Part shown: piece by piece, positions 1 to 10,889 of the stretch | Position numbering within the stretch: the first letter of the stretch is position 1 | Layout of the letters: every line of letters begins with the position of its first letter | DNA from: Propionibacterium sp. | Lineage (GTDB): Bacteria; Actinomycetota; Actinomycetes; Propionibacteriales; Propionibacteriaceae | Reading direction: 5' to 3' | Assembly (NCBI GenBank): GCA_012838755.1 | Contig: DUOQ01000212.1 | Span: forward strand, 1 to 35,282 | DNA length: 35,282 nucleotides | Made by a program: the position numbers and the translations under genes | The notes under the pieces: generated by a model | Told to the model about the DNA's origin: nothing | Database searches by the model: none | Seen by the model: only the letters and a program-made list of their open reading frames with translations

Positions 1-2
1 CC

Positions 3-329
3 GCGGGGCTGGTGCCGGTCGAGGGCGTCCGGGTCATCGGGCCGGCCGAGCGGAGCCCGGCCCTGTGCCACGTGACCGTCGACGGGGTGCGCGCCGACGA
101 CCTGCTCCTGCTGCTGGACGCCGCGGGGATCGACTCCTCCACGGGGTCGGCGTGCACCGCCGGGGTGCACCAGCCCAGCGAGGTCGTCCTCGCCATGGGC
201 CTGGGGGAGGATGCGGCCACCGGCTCGCTGCGGTTCTCGCTCGGGTGGACGTCCACGATGGGCGACGTGACCGCCGTGCTGGACGCCTGGCCCGCGGCCG
301 TGGCGCGGGCGCGGCTGGCGTCGGCCTAG
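3..329 (+). CDS. Cysteine desulfurase, C-terminal part (5' end outside window)
   Basis: This is the last ~108 codons of a PLP-dependent class V aminotransferase fold enzyme that removes sulfur from cysteine as an enzyme-bound persulfide. The frame is open to the left window edge, so the start and the PLP lysine are not visible. The key sign is the motif STGSACTAG, with the persulfide-forming cysteine at codon 153-155, followed by about 58 residues as in the IscS/NifS family (LRFSLGW near the end is also typical). It lies 9 bp upstream of mnmA, which needs a persulfide donor, so it probably supplies sulfur for tRNA 2-thiolation and perhaps Fe-S clusters. IscS, NifS or another paralogue cannot be told apart from this fragment. 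Its TAG stop is also the first half of the mnmA -10 element. Confidence 0.88.
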   Translation, partial: AGLVPVEGVRVIGPAERSPALCHVTVDGVRADDLLLLLDAAGIDSSTGSACTAGVHQPSEVVLAMGLGEDAATGSLRFSLGWTSTMGDVTAVLDAWPAAVARARLASA

Positions 330-332
330 GAT
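327..332 (+). promoter_or_regulatory. -10 element of mnmA, leaderless type
   Basis: TAGGAT lies 6 nt before the GTG start of mnmA. This places the predicted transcription start on or next to the start codon. The first three bases are the stop codon of the upstream gene. No -35 box is obvious. Confidence 0.55.
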
Positions 333-338
333 CGTCGG

Positions 339-1412
339 GTGCGTGTCCTGGTCGCGATGTCCGGGGGAGTGGACTCCTCCGTCGCCGCCGCGCGCCTCGT
401 CGCGGCCGGGCACGAGGTCACCGGGGTCCACCTGGCGCTGAACCGCAACCCCGAGCTGTACCGGTCCGGGTCGCGCGGCTGCTGCTCGCTGGAGGACTCC
501 CAGGACGCCCGGCGCGTGGCGGACGTGCTTGGCATCCCCTTCTACGTGTGGGACTTCTCCGATCGCTTCCACACCGACGTGGTCGAGGACTTCGTGGCCG
601 AGTACGCCGCCGGCCGCACCCCCAACCCGTGCCTGCGCTGCAACGAGAAGATCAAGTTCGCCGCCGTGCTCGAGCGCGGCGTGGCCCTCGGCTTCGACGC
701 GGTGGCGACCGGCCACTACGCGCGCCGGGAGGTCGTCGACGGCGAGGCGCTGCTGTACCGCGCCGCCGACGCGGCCAAGGACCAGTCCTATGTCCTGGGC
801 GTGCTCACCCAGGCGCAACTGCAGCGCTCGCTGTTCCCGCTGTACGGCACGGTGAAGGCGGACGTCCGCGCCGAGGCCGAGGCGCTCGGGCTGCGGGTGG
901 CCTCCAAGCCCGACAGCCACGACATCTGCTTCATCTCCGACGGCGACACCGCCGGGTTCCTCCACCGCGCGCTCGGCGAGAACCCCGGTGAGGTCGTGGA
1001 CGCCGCGGGCGCGGTCGTCGGGACCCACACGGGCCACCACCAGTTCACGGTCGGCCAGCGCAAGGGCCTGCGCCTGGGCGTGCCGTCGGCCGACGGCCGG
1101 CCGCGCTACGTCCTGTCGATCTCGCCGGTGGACAACACGGTGACGGTCGGCCCCCACGACGCGCTCGCGGTGTCGTCCATCACCGGCATCCGCCCGAGCT
1201 GGGCCGTGGCCGAGCCCCGGTACGGCGCCTGGCGCGGCCTGGTACAGGTGCGCGCGCACGGCGCCGCGCTGCCGTGCGCGGTCGAGGCGGACACCGACGG
1301 CGTCCGGCTCACCCTGGACGAGCCGGCCTTCGGGATCGCCCCCGGCCAGGCCGCCGTGCTCTACGACGCGGACCTCGTCGTGGGGTCGGCCACGATCGCG
1401 GGCGCCCGGTGA
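339..1412 (+). CDS. mnmA: tRNA-specific 2-thiouridylase MnmA
   Basis: MnmA uses ATP and a protein persulfide to put sulfur on C2 of the wobble uridine (U34) of Lys, Glu and Gln tRNAs in the cytoplasm. The 357-residue length is normal. The N-terminal PP-loop SGGVDSS (residues 8-14) binds ATP. The catalytic cysteine is Cys98 in NPCLRC, and the second, persulfide-forming cysteine is Cys197 in [10 protein letters not shown]. The tRNA-binding and C-terminal β-barrel regions (FTVGQRKGL and on) follow. The GTG start is chosen because the PP-loop begins right after it and a -10 hexamer lies 6 nt upstream. The cysteine desulfurase just upstream is its natural sulfur donor. The stop codon overlaps the start of the methionine synthase-like gene (GTGA), which suggests translational coupling. 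Confidence 0.96.
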   Translation: MRVLVAMSGGVDSSVAAARLVAAGHEVTGVHLALNRNPELYRSGSRGCCSLEDSQDARRVADVLGIPFYVWDFSDRFHTDVVEDFVAEYAAGRTPNPCLRCNEKIKFAAVLERGVALGFDAVATGHYARREVVDGEALLYRAADAAKDQSYVLGVLTQAQLQRSLFPLYGTVKADVRAEAEALGLRVASKPDSHDICFISDGDTAGFLHRALGENPGEVVDAAGAVVGTHTGHHQFTVGQRKGLRLGVPSADGRPRYVLSISPVDNTVTVGPHDALAVSSITGIRPSWAVAEPRYGAWRGLVQVRAHGAALPCAVEADTDGVRLTLDEPAFGIAPGQAAVLYDADLVVGSATIAGAR

Positions 1413-2386
1413 GCGGGATGCGCACGTCCGCGATCGGGTCGCTCCCGGGCACCGACCTGGGTGCGGGCACCCGCCTCGCGCTGGAGTCCGTGTCGGTGCC
1501 GTGGCTGCCCGAGTTCCCCGCCCGTGGACCCTGGGCGGGGATGGTCGGCCGGGCCCTCGGGCTGCTTGACGGACTGGGTGCCGAGCTGGCGGCCGGGGAG
1601 TGGAAGCTGTCCGGCCTGCCCGGGGTCGACCAGCGCCGTGCCCGGGCCGCCCTGCGCGACGACCTCGACGTGCTCGAGGAGAACGCGCAGGGGCTGACCG
1701 GGCCGCTCAAGGTCGCCGTGACCGGTCCCTGGACGCTGGCCGCCTCGGTGTTCCGGCCGCTGGGGGGACGCGTGCTCGGCGACCGCGGCGCCCGGCGGGA
1801 CCTCGCGCAATCACTGGCCTCCGGGGTCCGGGACCTGATCGGCGACGTCGAGCGACGCCTGCCCGGGGTCGAGGTGCTCCTCCAAGTGGACGAACCCGCC
1901 CTGCCGTCGGTGCTCACCGGCGCGGTGCCGACCGAGGGCGGCTACTTCCGGCACCGCTCGGTCGACCGGCCCGAGGCGGTCGACCTGCTGCGCGAGCTGG
2001 GCGGCCACGTGCTGCACTGCTGCGCGCCGGGGCTGGACGCGGCGTTGGCCATCGGGGAGCACGGGGCCGGCTTCACCGGCGTGTCCCTCGACCAGGACCT
2101 CATGACCCGCGCCGACTGGGACACCATCGCGCCCCTGCTCGAGGACGGGCGCGAGCTGTGGCTGGGGTGCGCGCCCACGGCGTCCGGCGAGCCGCTGGGC
2201 GCGGACGCCCTCACCCGCCGCGTCCTGGGCGCTTTGCGACCCCTCGAGCTGGGCCCGGTCCTGCTGGACCGGGTGGTGCTGACCCCGGCCTGCGGTATGG
2301 CCGGCTGGACGCCGCGGGCGGTGTCGACCCTGCTGCGGGCGCTGGGCACCACCGCCGAGCGGATGGGCGACGAGTTGTCGCGTTGA
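1409..2386 (+). CDS. Short cobalamin-independent methionine synthase-like protein
   Basis: This 325-residue protein corresponds to the catalytic C-terminal half of MetE, the Zn enzyme that methylates homocysteine. Full MetE is about 750 residues, so the N-terminal half is absent, as in related actinobacterial proteins coded next to ligA. Visible features are GSLPGTD near the start, VDEPALP (~residue 160), His203-x-Cys205 in LHCCAPG and Cys295 in TPACGMAG, which match three of the four Zn ligands. The fourth, a Glu in MetE, seems to be Asp228 (VSLDQD) by eye alignment. The GTG at 1409 overlaps the mnmA stop; ATG 1418 is an alternative start. Whether it makes methionine, uses another methyl donor or serves another role is not known from sequence. 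It is read with mnmA and lies 30 bp before ligA. Confidence 0.8.
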   Translation: MSGMRTSAIGSLPGTDLGAGTRLALESVSVPWLPEFPARGPWAGMVGRALGLLDGLGAELAAGEWKLSGLPGVDQRRARAALRDDLDVLEENAQGLTGPLKVAVTGPWTLAASVFRPLGGRVLGDRGARRDLAQSLASGVRDLIGDVERRLPGVEVLLQVDEPALPSVLTGAVPTEGGYFRHRSVDRPEAVDLLRELGGHVLHCCAPGLDAALAIGEHGAGFTGVSLDQDLMTRADWDTIAPLLEDGRELWLGCAPTASGEPLGADALTRRVLGALRPLELGPVLLDRVVLTPACGMAGWTPRAVSTLLRALGTTAERMGDELSR

Positions 2387-5055
<2,669 letters not shown>

Positions 5056-5090
5056 GGCCTTCTCCTCACACGGGTCGATCCGATGGCCTG

Positions 5091-5096
5091 ACCCTA
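5091..5096 (-). promoter_or_regulatory. -10 element of the emfourin-like gene
   Basis: On the minus strand TAGGGT lies 35 nt before the ATG. It predicts a 5' UTR of about 28 nt containing AGGAGAAGG, so this transcript would have a leader. GGCCT/AGGCC half-sites (5085-5089 and 5096-5100) flank the hexamer. Confidence 0.4.
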
Positions 5097-5252
5097 GGCC
5101 GCGGACACCCTTCTGGGAAGGCCGCGCGGTCCTGGAACGCCTTGGTCGCGATGATCGACACCAGCAGCGCCAACTCGAAGGTGTTGGGTGACCGCCCCTG
5201 ATGGTGCGCCACCCGACGCCGGCACGGCGCAGCGTGTGGAGCGCCAGGCGAA

Positions 5253-5477
5253 TCAGGCCGCCCCGGCGAGGCGGTGGATGCCCCGGCGGGCGAACCAGTG
5301 GGAGGCGGCGTCGGCGCCCGCGGCGTCCACCTGCACGGTGAGGACGTTGACGGCGAACACCTCCATCGTCGTCACGCGCTCGGCGAGGAGCCGGACGGTG
5401 ACGCCGAGTTCGGCGGTCAGTTGGGCGAGGGCGTGGCGGCCGGCGTCGGCGCCGACGAAGACGAGGTCGAGGGTCAT
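5253..5477 (-). CDS. Stand-alone NIL-domain protein
   Basis: A 74-residue protein that is almost entirely one NIL-like domain (ferredoxin-like βαββαβ fold). The pattern fits the family along its length: LDLVFVG, HALAQLTAELGV, VRLLAERV, a β-strand NVLTVQVD, and a final helix with RRGI. NIL domains are known at the C-terminus of the methionine importer ATPase MetN, where they bind methionine, and in sulfur-related ferredoxins. A free-standing copy could sense or carry a sulfur compound, or be the remnant of a larger gene. The ATG has GGAG at 7 nt spacing. It follows the polycysteine leader ORF by 73 nt and may be controlled by it. The stretch 5056-5252 downstream holds only a weak 48-codon open frame. 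Confidence 0.62.
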   Translation of the reverse strand: MTLDLVFVGADAGRHALAQLTAELGVTVRLLAERVTTMEVFAVNVLTVQVDAAGADAASHWFARRGIHRLAGAA

Positions 5478-5524
5478 GGCTGTGCTCCAGGGCTGGCGAG
5501 GTTGTCGGGAGGGTTGCGGTGCGC

Positions 5525-5552
5525 GACTCCCGGGCCAGGGCCTCAGGGAGTC
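5525..5552 (-). promoter_or_regulatory. Candidate attenuator hairpin between leader ORF and NIL gene
   Basis: On the transcript, GACTCCC and GGGAGTC form a perfect 7-bp stem with a 14-nt loop. The first arm starts inside the TGA stop of the leader ORF. The CTCC in this arm could alternatively pair with GGAG (5485-5488) of the NIL-gene ribosome binding site. Ribosome position on the leader could therefore switch the structure. This is inference from sequence. Confidence 0.4.
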
Positions 5553-5628
5553 AGGCGCGACAACACGGACAACAGCCCGCGGGCACGACGAACGACGGCA
5601 ACGCGGGGGTGCGTGCGGTCGTGGCCAT
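5551..5628 (-). CDS. Polycysteine leader peptide (candidate cysteine-responsive attenuator ORF)
   Basis: A 25-codon ORF whose peptide ends in GCCPCCRA. The four cysteine codons (5560-5565 and 5569-5574) are all TGT, although TGC is strongly preferred in the genes here. The ATG lies 7 nt behind a TACGCT hexamer, so it would be translated as a leaderless message. Short leaderless ORFs with cysteine runs are known in mycobacteria: when Cys-tRNA is scarce, ribosomes stall on them and raise expression of downstream sulfur genes. Here the downstream gene is the NIL-domain ORF. The peptide itself probably has no function. Promoter spacing, Cys cluster, inverted repeat at the stop and a sulfur-related downstream domain all agree, but none has been tested. 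Confidence 0.6.
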   Translation of the reverse strand: MATTARTPALPSFVVPAGCCPCCRA

Positions 5629-5635
5629 GCGGTGC

Positions 5636-5641
5636 AGCGTA
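5636..5641 (-). promoter_or_regulatory. -10 element of the polycysteine leader, leaderless type
   Basis: TACGCT on the minus strand with 7 nt to the leader ATG. The same hexamer at the same spacing serves the divergent 68-residue membrane protein gene (5692-5697, plus strand). Confidence 0.5.
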
Positions 5642-5691
5642 GGGGAGCGCGCGGTCCCGGCGCACACCGGGCCACCACATCGTGAGACGCG

Positions 5692-5697
5692 TACGCT
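5692..5697 (+). promoter_or_regulatory. -10 element of the 68-aa membrane protein gene, leaderless type
   Basis: TACGCT followed by 7 nt and GTG 5705. It lies back to back with the minus-strand promoter of the leader ORF, about 50 bp away. Confidence 0.45.
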
Positions 5698-5704
5698 GGG
5701 TGAC

Positions 5705-5911
5705 GTGGAGGGACTCAACACCGACCTGGACCTGAACGGCTCCGCCTCGCCGCGCGTGCGGCCGCGGGTCGGGGAGTGGGCGCCGGCCGACGTCCCGTCC
5801 ACGCGCCAGAAGCGCAACCAGCGGTGGTGGACCCTCGTCGCAGCCACCGCCGTCCTCGTCGCCGTCGTCGCGTTCGGCTACTTCGCCTACCTCATGCTGC
5901 GCGGCTACTGA
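5705..5911 (+). CDS. Small single-pass membrane protein, unknown function
   Basis: A 68-residue protein that I do not recognise. It has a polar N-terminal half (~1-43) with acidic and then basic residues (RQKRNQRWW just before the membrane), one hydrophobic helix at about 45-63 (TLVAATAVLVAVVAFGYF), and a short tail ending LRGY. The positive residues before the helix suggest that the N-terminus stays in the cytoplasm. GTG 5705 is chosen over upstream in-frame starts because a -10 hexamer sits 7 nt before it and the sequence upstream looks non-coding. It converges with the ACT-domain gene (8-bp gap) and diverges from the polycysteine leader. No partner can be named. Confidence 0.6.
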   Translation: MEGLNTDLDLNGSASPRVRPRVGEWAPADVPSTRQKRNQRWWTLVAATAVLVAVVAFGYFAYLMLRGY

Positions 5912-5919
5912 CCCGAACC

Positions 5920-6555
5920 TCACACGGCCGGCTCGTGCTCCCCGGCCATGAGGGCCAAGTGGCGCAGGCGGTGGGCCTCGGCCTTGCGGAACTCGGGCCC
6001 GGGGCGTCCGATCACGATGCTGCGGGAGGTGCGGCACGGGGCCACGGCGATGGCGGCCTCGCCCCAACCGTCGTGCCAGCCGGCGGGGAGCTCGGCGACG
6101 TGGGGGACGGCGAGGTCCCCGAACACGCCCAGGGGGACCTGCGTGCCGATCGGTGCGAGGGCGCTGCGGTGCAACACCATCCCGTGGTCGCGGTCCACCA
6201 GCAGCGCCCACGAGCAGTGGAAGGTCGAGGGCGCGGCGTCGACCAGCAGCACCTCGGCCAGATGGGGCTGCTCGGTCATGGCGTCGAGCACGTCGAGGTC
6301 GGCGTGCAGCCCCCAGTTCTCGGGGTAGAACGACACCCACAGCACCTCGACGCCGGGCAGCGCGGAGCAGGCGGTGACCAGCTGGTCGGGGCGCACATCG
6401 GCCGGGATGGAGAGCATGAAGTCGTCGATGACGAAGCCGTCGCCCTTCTCGACGATCTCGACCGCGTTGATGTCGGCCTGGGCATGACCCAGGGCGGTCG
6501 CCACGGAGCCGAGCGAGCCGGGGCGATCGGGCAGGGCCACGCGCAACAGGTACAT
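5920..6555 (-). CDS. ACT-domain protein
   Basis: A 211-residue cytoplasmic protein with an N-terminal ACT domain (~1-75: YLLRVALPDRPGSLGSVATAL, with the usual DRPGSLG turn). Such domains bind amino acids and often regulate enzymes. The C-terminal half has no catalytic motif I know but ends with the conserved-looking IGRPGPEFR and RLRHLALMAG. Actinobacterial relatives lie between ligA and gatC, exactly as here, so the position is ancestral. The ligand and partner are unknown. ATG 6555 is chosen because the ACT fold begins at once; GTG 6585 is in frame but would add only ten residues. It is divergent from the OsmC gene, with a shared 103-bp intergenic region. Confidence 0.8.
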   Translation of the reverse strand: MYLLRVALPDRPGSLGSVATALGHAQADINAVEIVEKGDGFVIDDFMLSIPADVRPDQLVTACSALPGVEVLWVSFYPENWGLHADLDVLDAMTEQPHLAEVLLVDAAPSTFHCSWALLVDRDHGMVLHRSALAPIGTQVPLGVFGDLAVPHVAELPAGWHDGWGEAAIAVAPCRTSRSIVIGRPGPEFRKAEAHRLRHLALMAGEHEPAV

Positions 6556-6618
6556 GCCCCCTTGATACCCGACCGGCGGGGCCACGCCCAACCCCTGTGC
6601 AGGATCGTCGCCTCCTTG

Positions 6619-6624
6619 TAGCGT
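6619..6624 (+). promoter_or_regulatory. -10 element of the OsmC-like gene
   Basis: TAGCGT lies 34 nt before ATG 6659, giving a predicted leader of about 28 nt that contains GAGAGGA. It argues against the upstream in-frame GTG at 6623, which overlaps the hexamer. Confidence 0.35.
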
Positions 6625-6658
6625 GATCGAAACGTCTCCCGACGAGAGGAATGCAGCC

Positions 6659-7087
6659 ATGGCCACCACCAGCACCGCCCGCACCCACTGGGAGGGCGCC
6701 CTCGAGCAGGGCAGCGGCACGACGGAGCTCGTCACCTCCGGCGTCGCGACCTTCGACGTCGCCTGGGGCAAGCGCGCCGAGGCCGGCGCCGGGACCACCA
6801 ACCCCGAGGAGCTCATCGCCGCAGCCCTCGCCACCTGCTACTCGATGGCCCTGTCCCACGGGCTCACCGGCAACGGCACCCCGCCCGAGAGCATCGACAC
6901 CGAGGTCGGCGTCGACTTCGTGGCGGGCACCGGCATCACGGGCGCCACGATCACGGTGCGGGCGAAGGTGCCGGGCCTCTCCGACGAGGCCTTCCAGCAC
7001 TTCGCCGAGGACACGAAGGAGAACTGCCCGGTGAGCAAGGCTCTCGCGGGAGTGGAGAAGAAGCTGGAGGCGTCGCTGGAGGCCTAG
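6659..7087 (+). CDS. OsmC/Ohr-family peroxiredoxin
   Basis: A 142-residue thiol peroxidase of the OsmC type, which reduces organic hydroperoxides. Both redox cysteines are present: Cys60 in ATCYSMALS and Cys123 in ENCPVSKAL, together with the NPEEL segment before the first. The C-terminal VSKAL and following residues are typical of OsmC rather than Ohr. The ATG is preceded by AGAGGA at 8 nt spacing. It probably forms its own transcription unit. The TAG stop forms the first half of the gatC -10 hexamer, and the hairpin at 7090-7112 directly follows. Cellular role (osmotic or oxidative stress) is by family only. Confidence 0.88.
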   Translation: MATTSTARTHWEGALEQGSGTTELVTSGVATFDVAWGKRAEAGAGTTNPEELIAAALATCYSMALSHGLTGNGTPPESIDTEVGVDFVAGTGITGATITVRAKVPGLSDEAFQHFAEDTKENCPVSKALAGVEKKLEASLEA

Positions 7088-7090
7088 GAT
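7085..7090 (+). promoter_or_regulatory. -10 element of gatCAB
   Basis: TAGGAT, 33 nt before the gatC GTG; its TAG is the OsmC stop codon. The predicted start of transcription would fall in the left arm of the 7090-7112 inverted repeat. CAGGAG (7111-7116) with 7-nt spacing supports translation of gatC from GTG 7124. Confidence 0.4.
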
Positions 7091-7112
7091 GATCGGGTCC
7101 CCGACCCGATCA
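7090..7112 (+). terminator. Perfect 10-bp hairpin between osmC and gatC
   Basis: TGATCGGGTC and GACCCGATCA pair perfectly around a 3-nt CCC loop. It starts 3 nt after the OsmC stop codon and ends at the gatC ribosome binding site. No T-run follows, as is common for actinobacterial terminators. It may end osmC transcripts, or be an operator or RNA structure that controls gatC. Confidence 0.55.
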
Positions 7113-7123
7113 GGAGTCCCAAC

Positions 7124-7419
7124 GTGGCCTTGACCACCGACGACGTCGCGCGGCTCGCCGCGCTGGCGCGCATCGACCTGTCCGCGAGCGAGCTCGAACG
7201 CATGGCGCCCGAGCTCGACATCATCCTCGAAGCCGTCGCGTCGGTCTCCGAGGTCGCGGACGCCGATGTGCCCCCCATGTCGCACGCCCTGCCGCTGACC
7301 AACGTCTTCCGGCCCGACGTCGTGCGCCCCGGGCTCACGCAGGAGCAGGCCCTCGCCGCCGCCCCCGCCGCGGAGGAGGGCCGCTTCCGCGTCCCGCGCA
7401 TCCTGGGGGAGGAGGGCTG

Positions 7420-7420
<1 letters not shown>
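7124..7420 (+). CDS. gatC: Asp-tRNA(Asn)/Glu-tRNA(Gln) amidotransferase subunit GatC
   Basis: GatC is the small subunit that wraps around and stabilises GatA-GatB in the amidotransferase, which makes Gln-tRNA(Gln) and/or Asn-tRNA(Asn) from mischarged tRNA. The 98 residues are normal. The N-terminal helix ([15 protein letters not shown]) and the C-terminal part with FRPDVVRPG and RFRVPRIL are typical. The GTG start has CAGGAG at 7 nt. The stop codon shares one base with the gatA ATG (TGATG), which indicates coupled translation and stoichiometric synthesis. Confidence 0.93.
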
Positions 7421-8928
<1,508 letters not shown>

Positions 8929-8929
8929 C

Positions 8930-10417
8930 ATGACCGACCTCATGGACTACGACGACGTCATCGCCGCCTTCGACCCCGCGCTGGGGCTGGAGGTGCACGT
9001 CGAGCTGAACACCGCGTCCAAGATGTTCTGCGGCTGCGACAACACCCCGGGCGGGGCGCCGAACACCAAGGTGTGCCCCGTGTGCCTGGGCCTGCCCGGT
9101 TCCCTGCCAGTGGTGAACGGCAAGGCCGTCGAGTCGGCGATCCGGATCGGGCTCGCCCTCAACTGCTCGATCGCGCCCTGGGGCCGGTTCTCGCGGAAGA
9201 ACTACTTCTATCCCGACATGACGAAGAACTTCCAGACCTCGCAGTACGACGAGCCGATCTGCGTCGACGGGCACGTGGACGTCGAGGTCGACGGGGAGAC
9301 CCACCGCATCGAGATCGAGCGCGTGCACATGGAAGAGGACGCCGGCAAGCTCACCCACGCGGGCCTGACCGGTCGCATCCACGACGCCGACTACTCGCTG
9401 GTCGACTACAACCGGGCCGGGACGCCGCTGATGGAGATCGTCACCCGACCCATCCTCGGGCTGGGGGAGAAGACCCCGGCCGTGGCCAAGGCGTACATGG
9501 CCCACCTGCGCGAGCTCATGCTCGCCCTGCGTGTCTCGGACGCCCGCATGGAGGCCGGGAACATGCGCTGTGACGCCAACGTGTCGCTGGCGCCCCGGGG
9601 GGCGACCGAGCTCGGCACCCGCACCGAGACCAAGAACGTGAACTCGCTGCGCTCCATCGAGGCGGCGCTCACCTACGAGATCCGGCGGCAGGGGGCGATC
9701 TTGTCCGACGGCGGCCGGGTGCACCAGGAGACCCGGCACTGGCACGAGGAGGGCTACACCTCCCCGGGCCGCTCCAAGGAGCAGGCCGAGGACTACCGCT
9801 ACTTCCCCGAGCCCGACCTCGTGCCGGTCGCTCCGAGCGCGGAGTGGGTCGAGGAACTGCGGGGCACCCTGCCCGAGCCGCCCGCCGCGCGACGTGCCCG
9901 GCTGCAGGAGGCTTGGGAATTCACCGACCTCGAGATGCGCGACGTCAACGGCACGGCCGGGTCGATCGACCTGATCGACGCGACCGTGGCGGCCGGTGCC
10001 AGCCCGGCCTCGGCCCGCAAGTGGTGGCTGGGCGAGCTCGCCCGCCGTGCGAACGAGGCGGAGGTGGAGCTGGCCGAGCTGGGCGTCTCGCCGGCCCAGG
10101 TCGCCGAGGTGCAGGCGCTCGTGGACGCCGGGACCGTCAACGACAAGCTCGCCCGCCAGGTGTTCGACGGCCTGCTCGCCGGCGAGGGCACGGCGTCCGA
10201 GGTCGTCGAGAAGCGCGGGCTCGCGGTCGTCAGCGACGACGGGGCCCTCGGCGCCGCCGTGGACGCGGTGGTCGCCGCCAACCCCGACGTCGCCGACAAG
10301 ATCCGCGACGGCAAGGTCCAGGCCGCAGGTGCGCTGATCGGGCAGGTGATGAAGCAGATGCAGGGCAAGGCGGACGCCGCCCGCGTGCGCGAGCTGATCC
10401 TCGAGAAGCTGACGTGA
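8930..10417 (+). CDS. gatB: Asp-tRNA(Asn)/Glu-tRNA(Gln) amidotransferase subunit GatB
   Basis: GatB binds the mischarged tRNA, activates the side chain with ATP and amidates it with ammonia from GatA. The 495 residues include the N-terminal catalytic cradle (LGLEVHVEL; cysteine pairs FCGC and CPVC, ~28-50), the HMEEDAGKL segment, the signature [14 protein letters not shown] (~160), a helical domain and the C-terminal YqeY-like tail (~345-495) that contacts tRNA. ATG 8930 is used; ATG 8942 is in frame and also possible. Its stop overlaps the next gene by GTGA, so the VanZ-like membrane protein is probably co-translated. Confidence 0.97.
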   Translation: MTDLMDYDDVIAAFDPALGLEVHVELNTASKMFCGCDNTPGGAPNTKVCPVCLGLPGSLPVVNGKAVESAIRIGLALNCSIAPWGRFSRKNYFYPDMTKNFQTSQYDEPICVDGHVDVEVDGETHRIEIERVHMEEDAGKLTHAGLTGRIHDADYSLVDYNRAGTPLMEIVTRPILGLGEKTPAVAKAYMAHLRELMLALRVSDARMEAGNMRCDANVSLAPRGATELGTRTETKNVNSLRSIEAALTYEIRRQGAILSDGGRVHQETRHWHEEGYTSPGRSKEQAEDYRYFPEPDLVPVAPSAEWVEELRGTLPEPPAARRARLQEAWEFTDLEMRDVNGTAGSIDLIDATVAAGASPASARKWWLGELARRANEAEVELAELGVSPAQVAEVQALVDAGTVNDKLARQVFDGLLAGEGTASEVVEKRGLAVVSDDGALGAAVDAVVAANPDVADKIRDGKVQAAGALIGQVMKQMQGKADAARVRELILEKLT

Positions 10418-10821
10418 GTGGGCGCCTGATCGGGGAACCCACCGATCCGACACGCCGGGCCTTCGCGCCCTGGATCGTCGTCGTGCTGGCCCTGGCCGTG
10501 CACCTGTGGGGCCTGTACACGACCAGCCCGCCCGATGCCGGGGCGCTGTCGTTCCCCGGCATCGACAAAGTGGCGCACGTGGTCCTGTTCGCCGTGCCGA
10601 CGTGGGCGCTGCTGCGGGTGGTGCCGAACCAGTGGTTCGCGCTGGTCCCGATGCTGCTGCACGTCCCGGTCAGCGAGCTGGTGCAGGCGAACGTGCTGGC
10701 CAACCGCGGCGGCGAGTGGTGGGACGCCGTGGCCGGCCTCGTGGGTGTCGCCGTGGGCTGGTGGACCGTGCAGTCGCAAGCTCGGATGGAGGGGACCCCC
10801 GTTCGGGGGCAACAAGAGTGA
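10414..10821 (+). CDS. VanZ-like small membrane protein
   Basis: A 135-residue integral membrane protein with three or four hydrophobic segments (about 17-32, 50-64, 68-81 and 107-121). It carries the VanZ-like pattern: [12 protein letters not shown] (Asp-Lys-x-x-His) and, near the end, a Glu followed by [19 protein letters not shown]. VanZ relatives are linked with low-level teicoplanin resistance, but most members have no known role, and resistance should not be assumed. The GTG start overlaps the gatB stop. It has no evident functional link to tRNA amidation. Near its 3' end a small CCCCC-GTTC-GGGGG hairpin (10796-10809) may help to end transcription. Confidence 0.68.
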   Translation: MSGRLIGEPTDPTRRAFAPWIVVVLALAVHLWGLYTTSPPDAGALSFPGIDKVAHVVLFAVPTWALLRVVPNQWFALVPMLLHVPVSELVQANVLANRGGEWWDAVAGLVGVAVGWWTVQSQARMEGTPVRGQQE

Positions 10822-10849
10822 TTCCGGTGCGGAGGTGGGGATGCAGTCC

Positions 10850-10855
10850 TAGGCT
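10850..10855 (+). promoter_or_regulatory. -10 element of the PfkB-family kinase gene
   Basis: TAGGCT lies 34 nt before ATG 10890 and predicts a leader of about 28 nt with AGAAAGG. An in-frame GTG at 10860 is only 4 nt behind the hexamer, which is too close for a leaderless start compared with the 6-7 nt seen elsewhere in this window. Confidence 0.45.
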
Positions 10856-10889
10856 GGCCGTGTCCACGTCCGTTGCAGAAAGGTTCACC

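Noticed and set aside
10414-10821. Glycopeptide resistance from the VanZ-like gene
   Set aside because: The family is broad and mostly of unknown role, and no other van gene is near.
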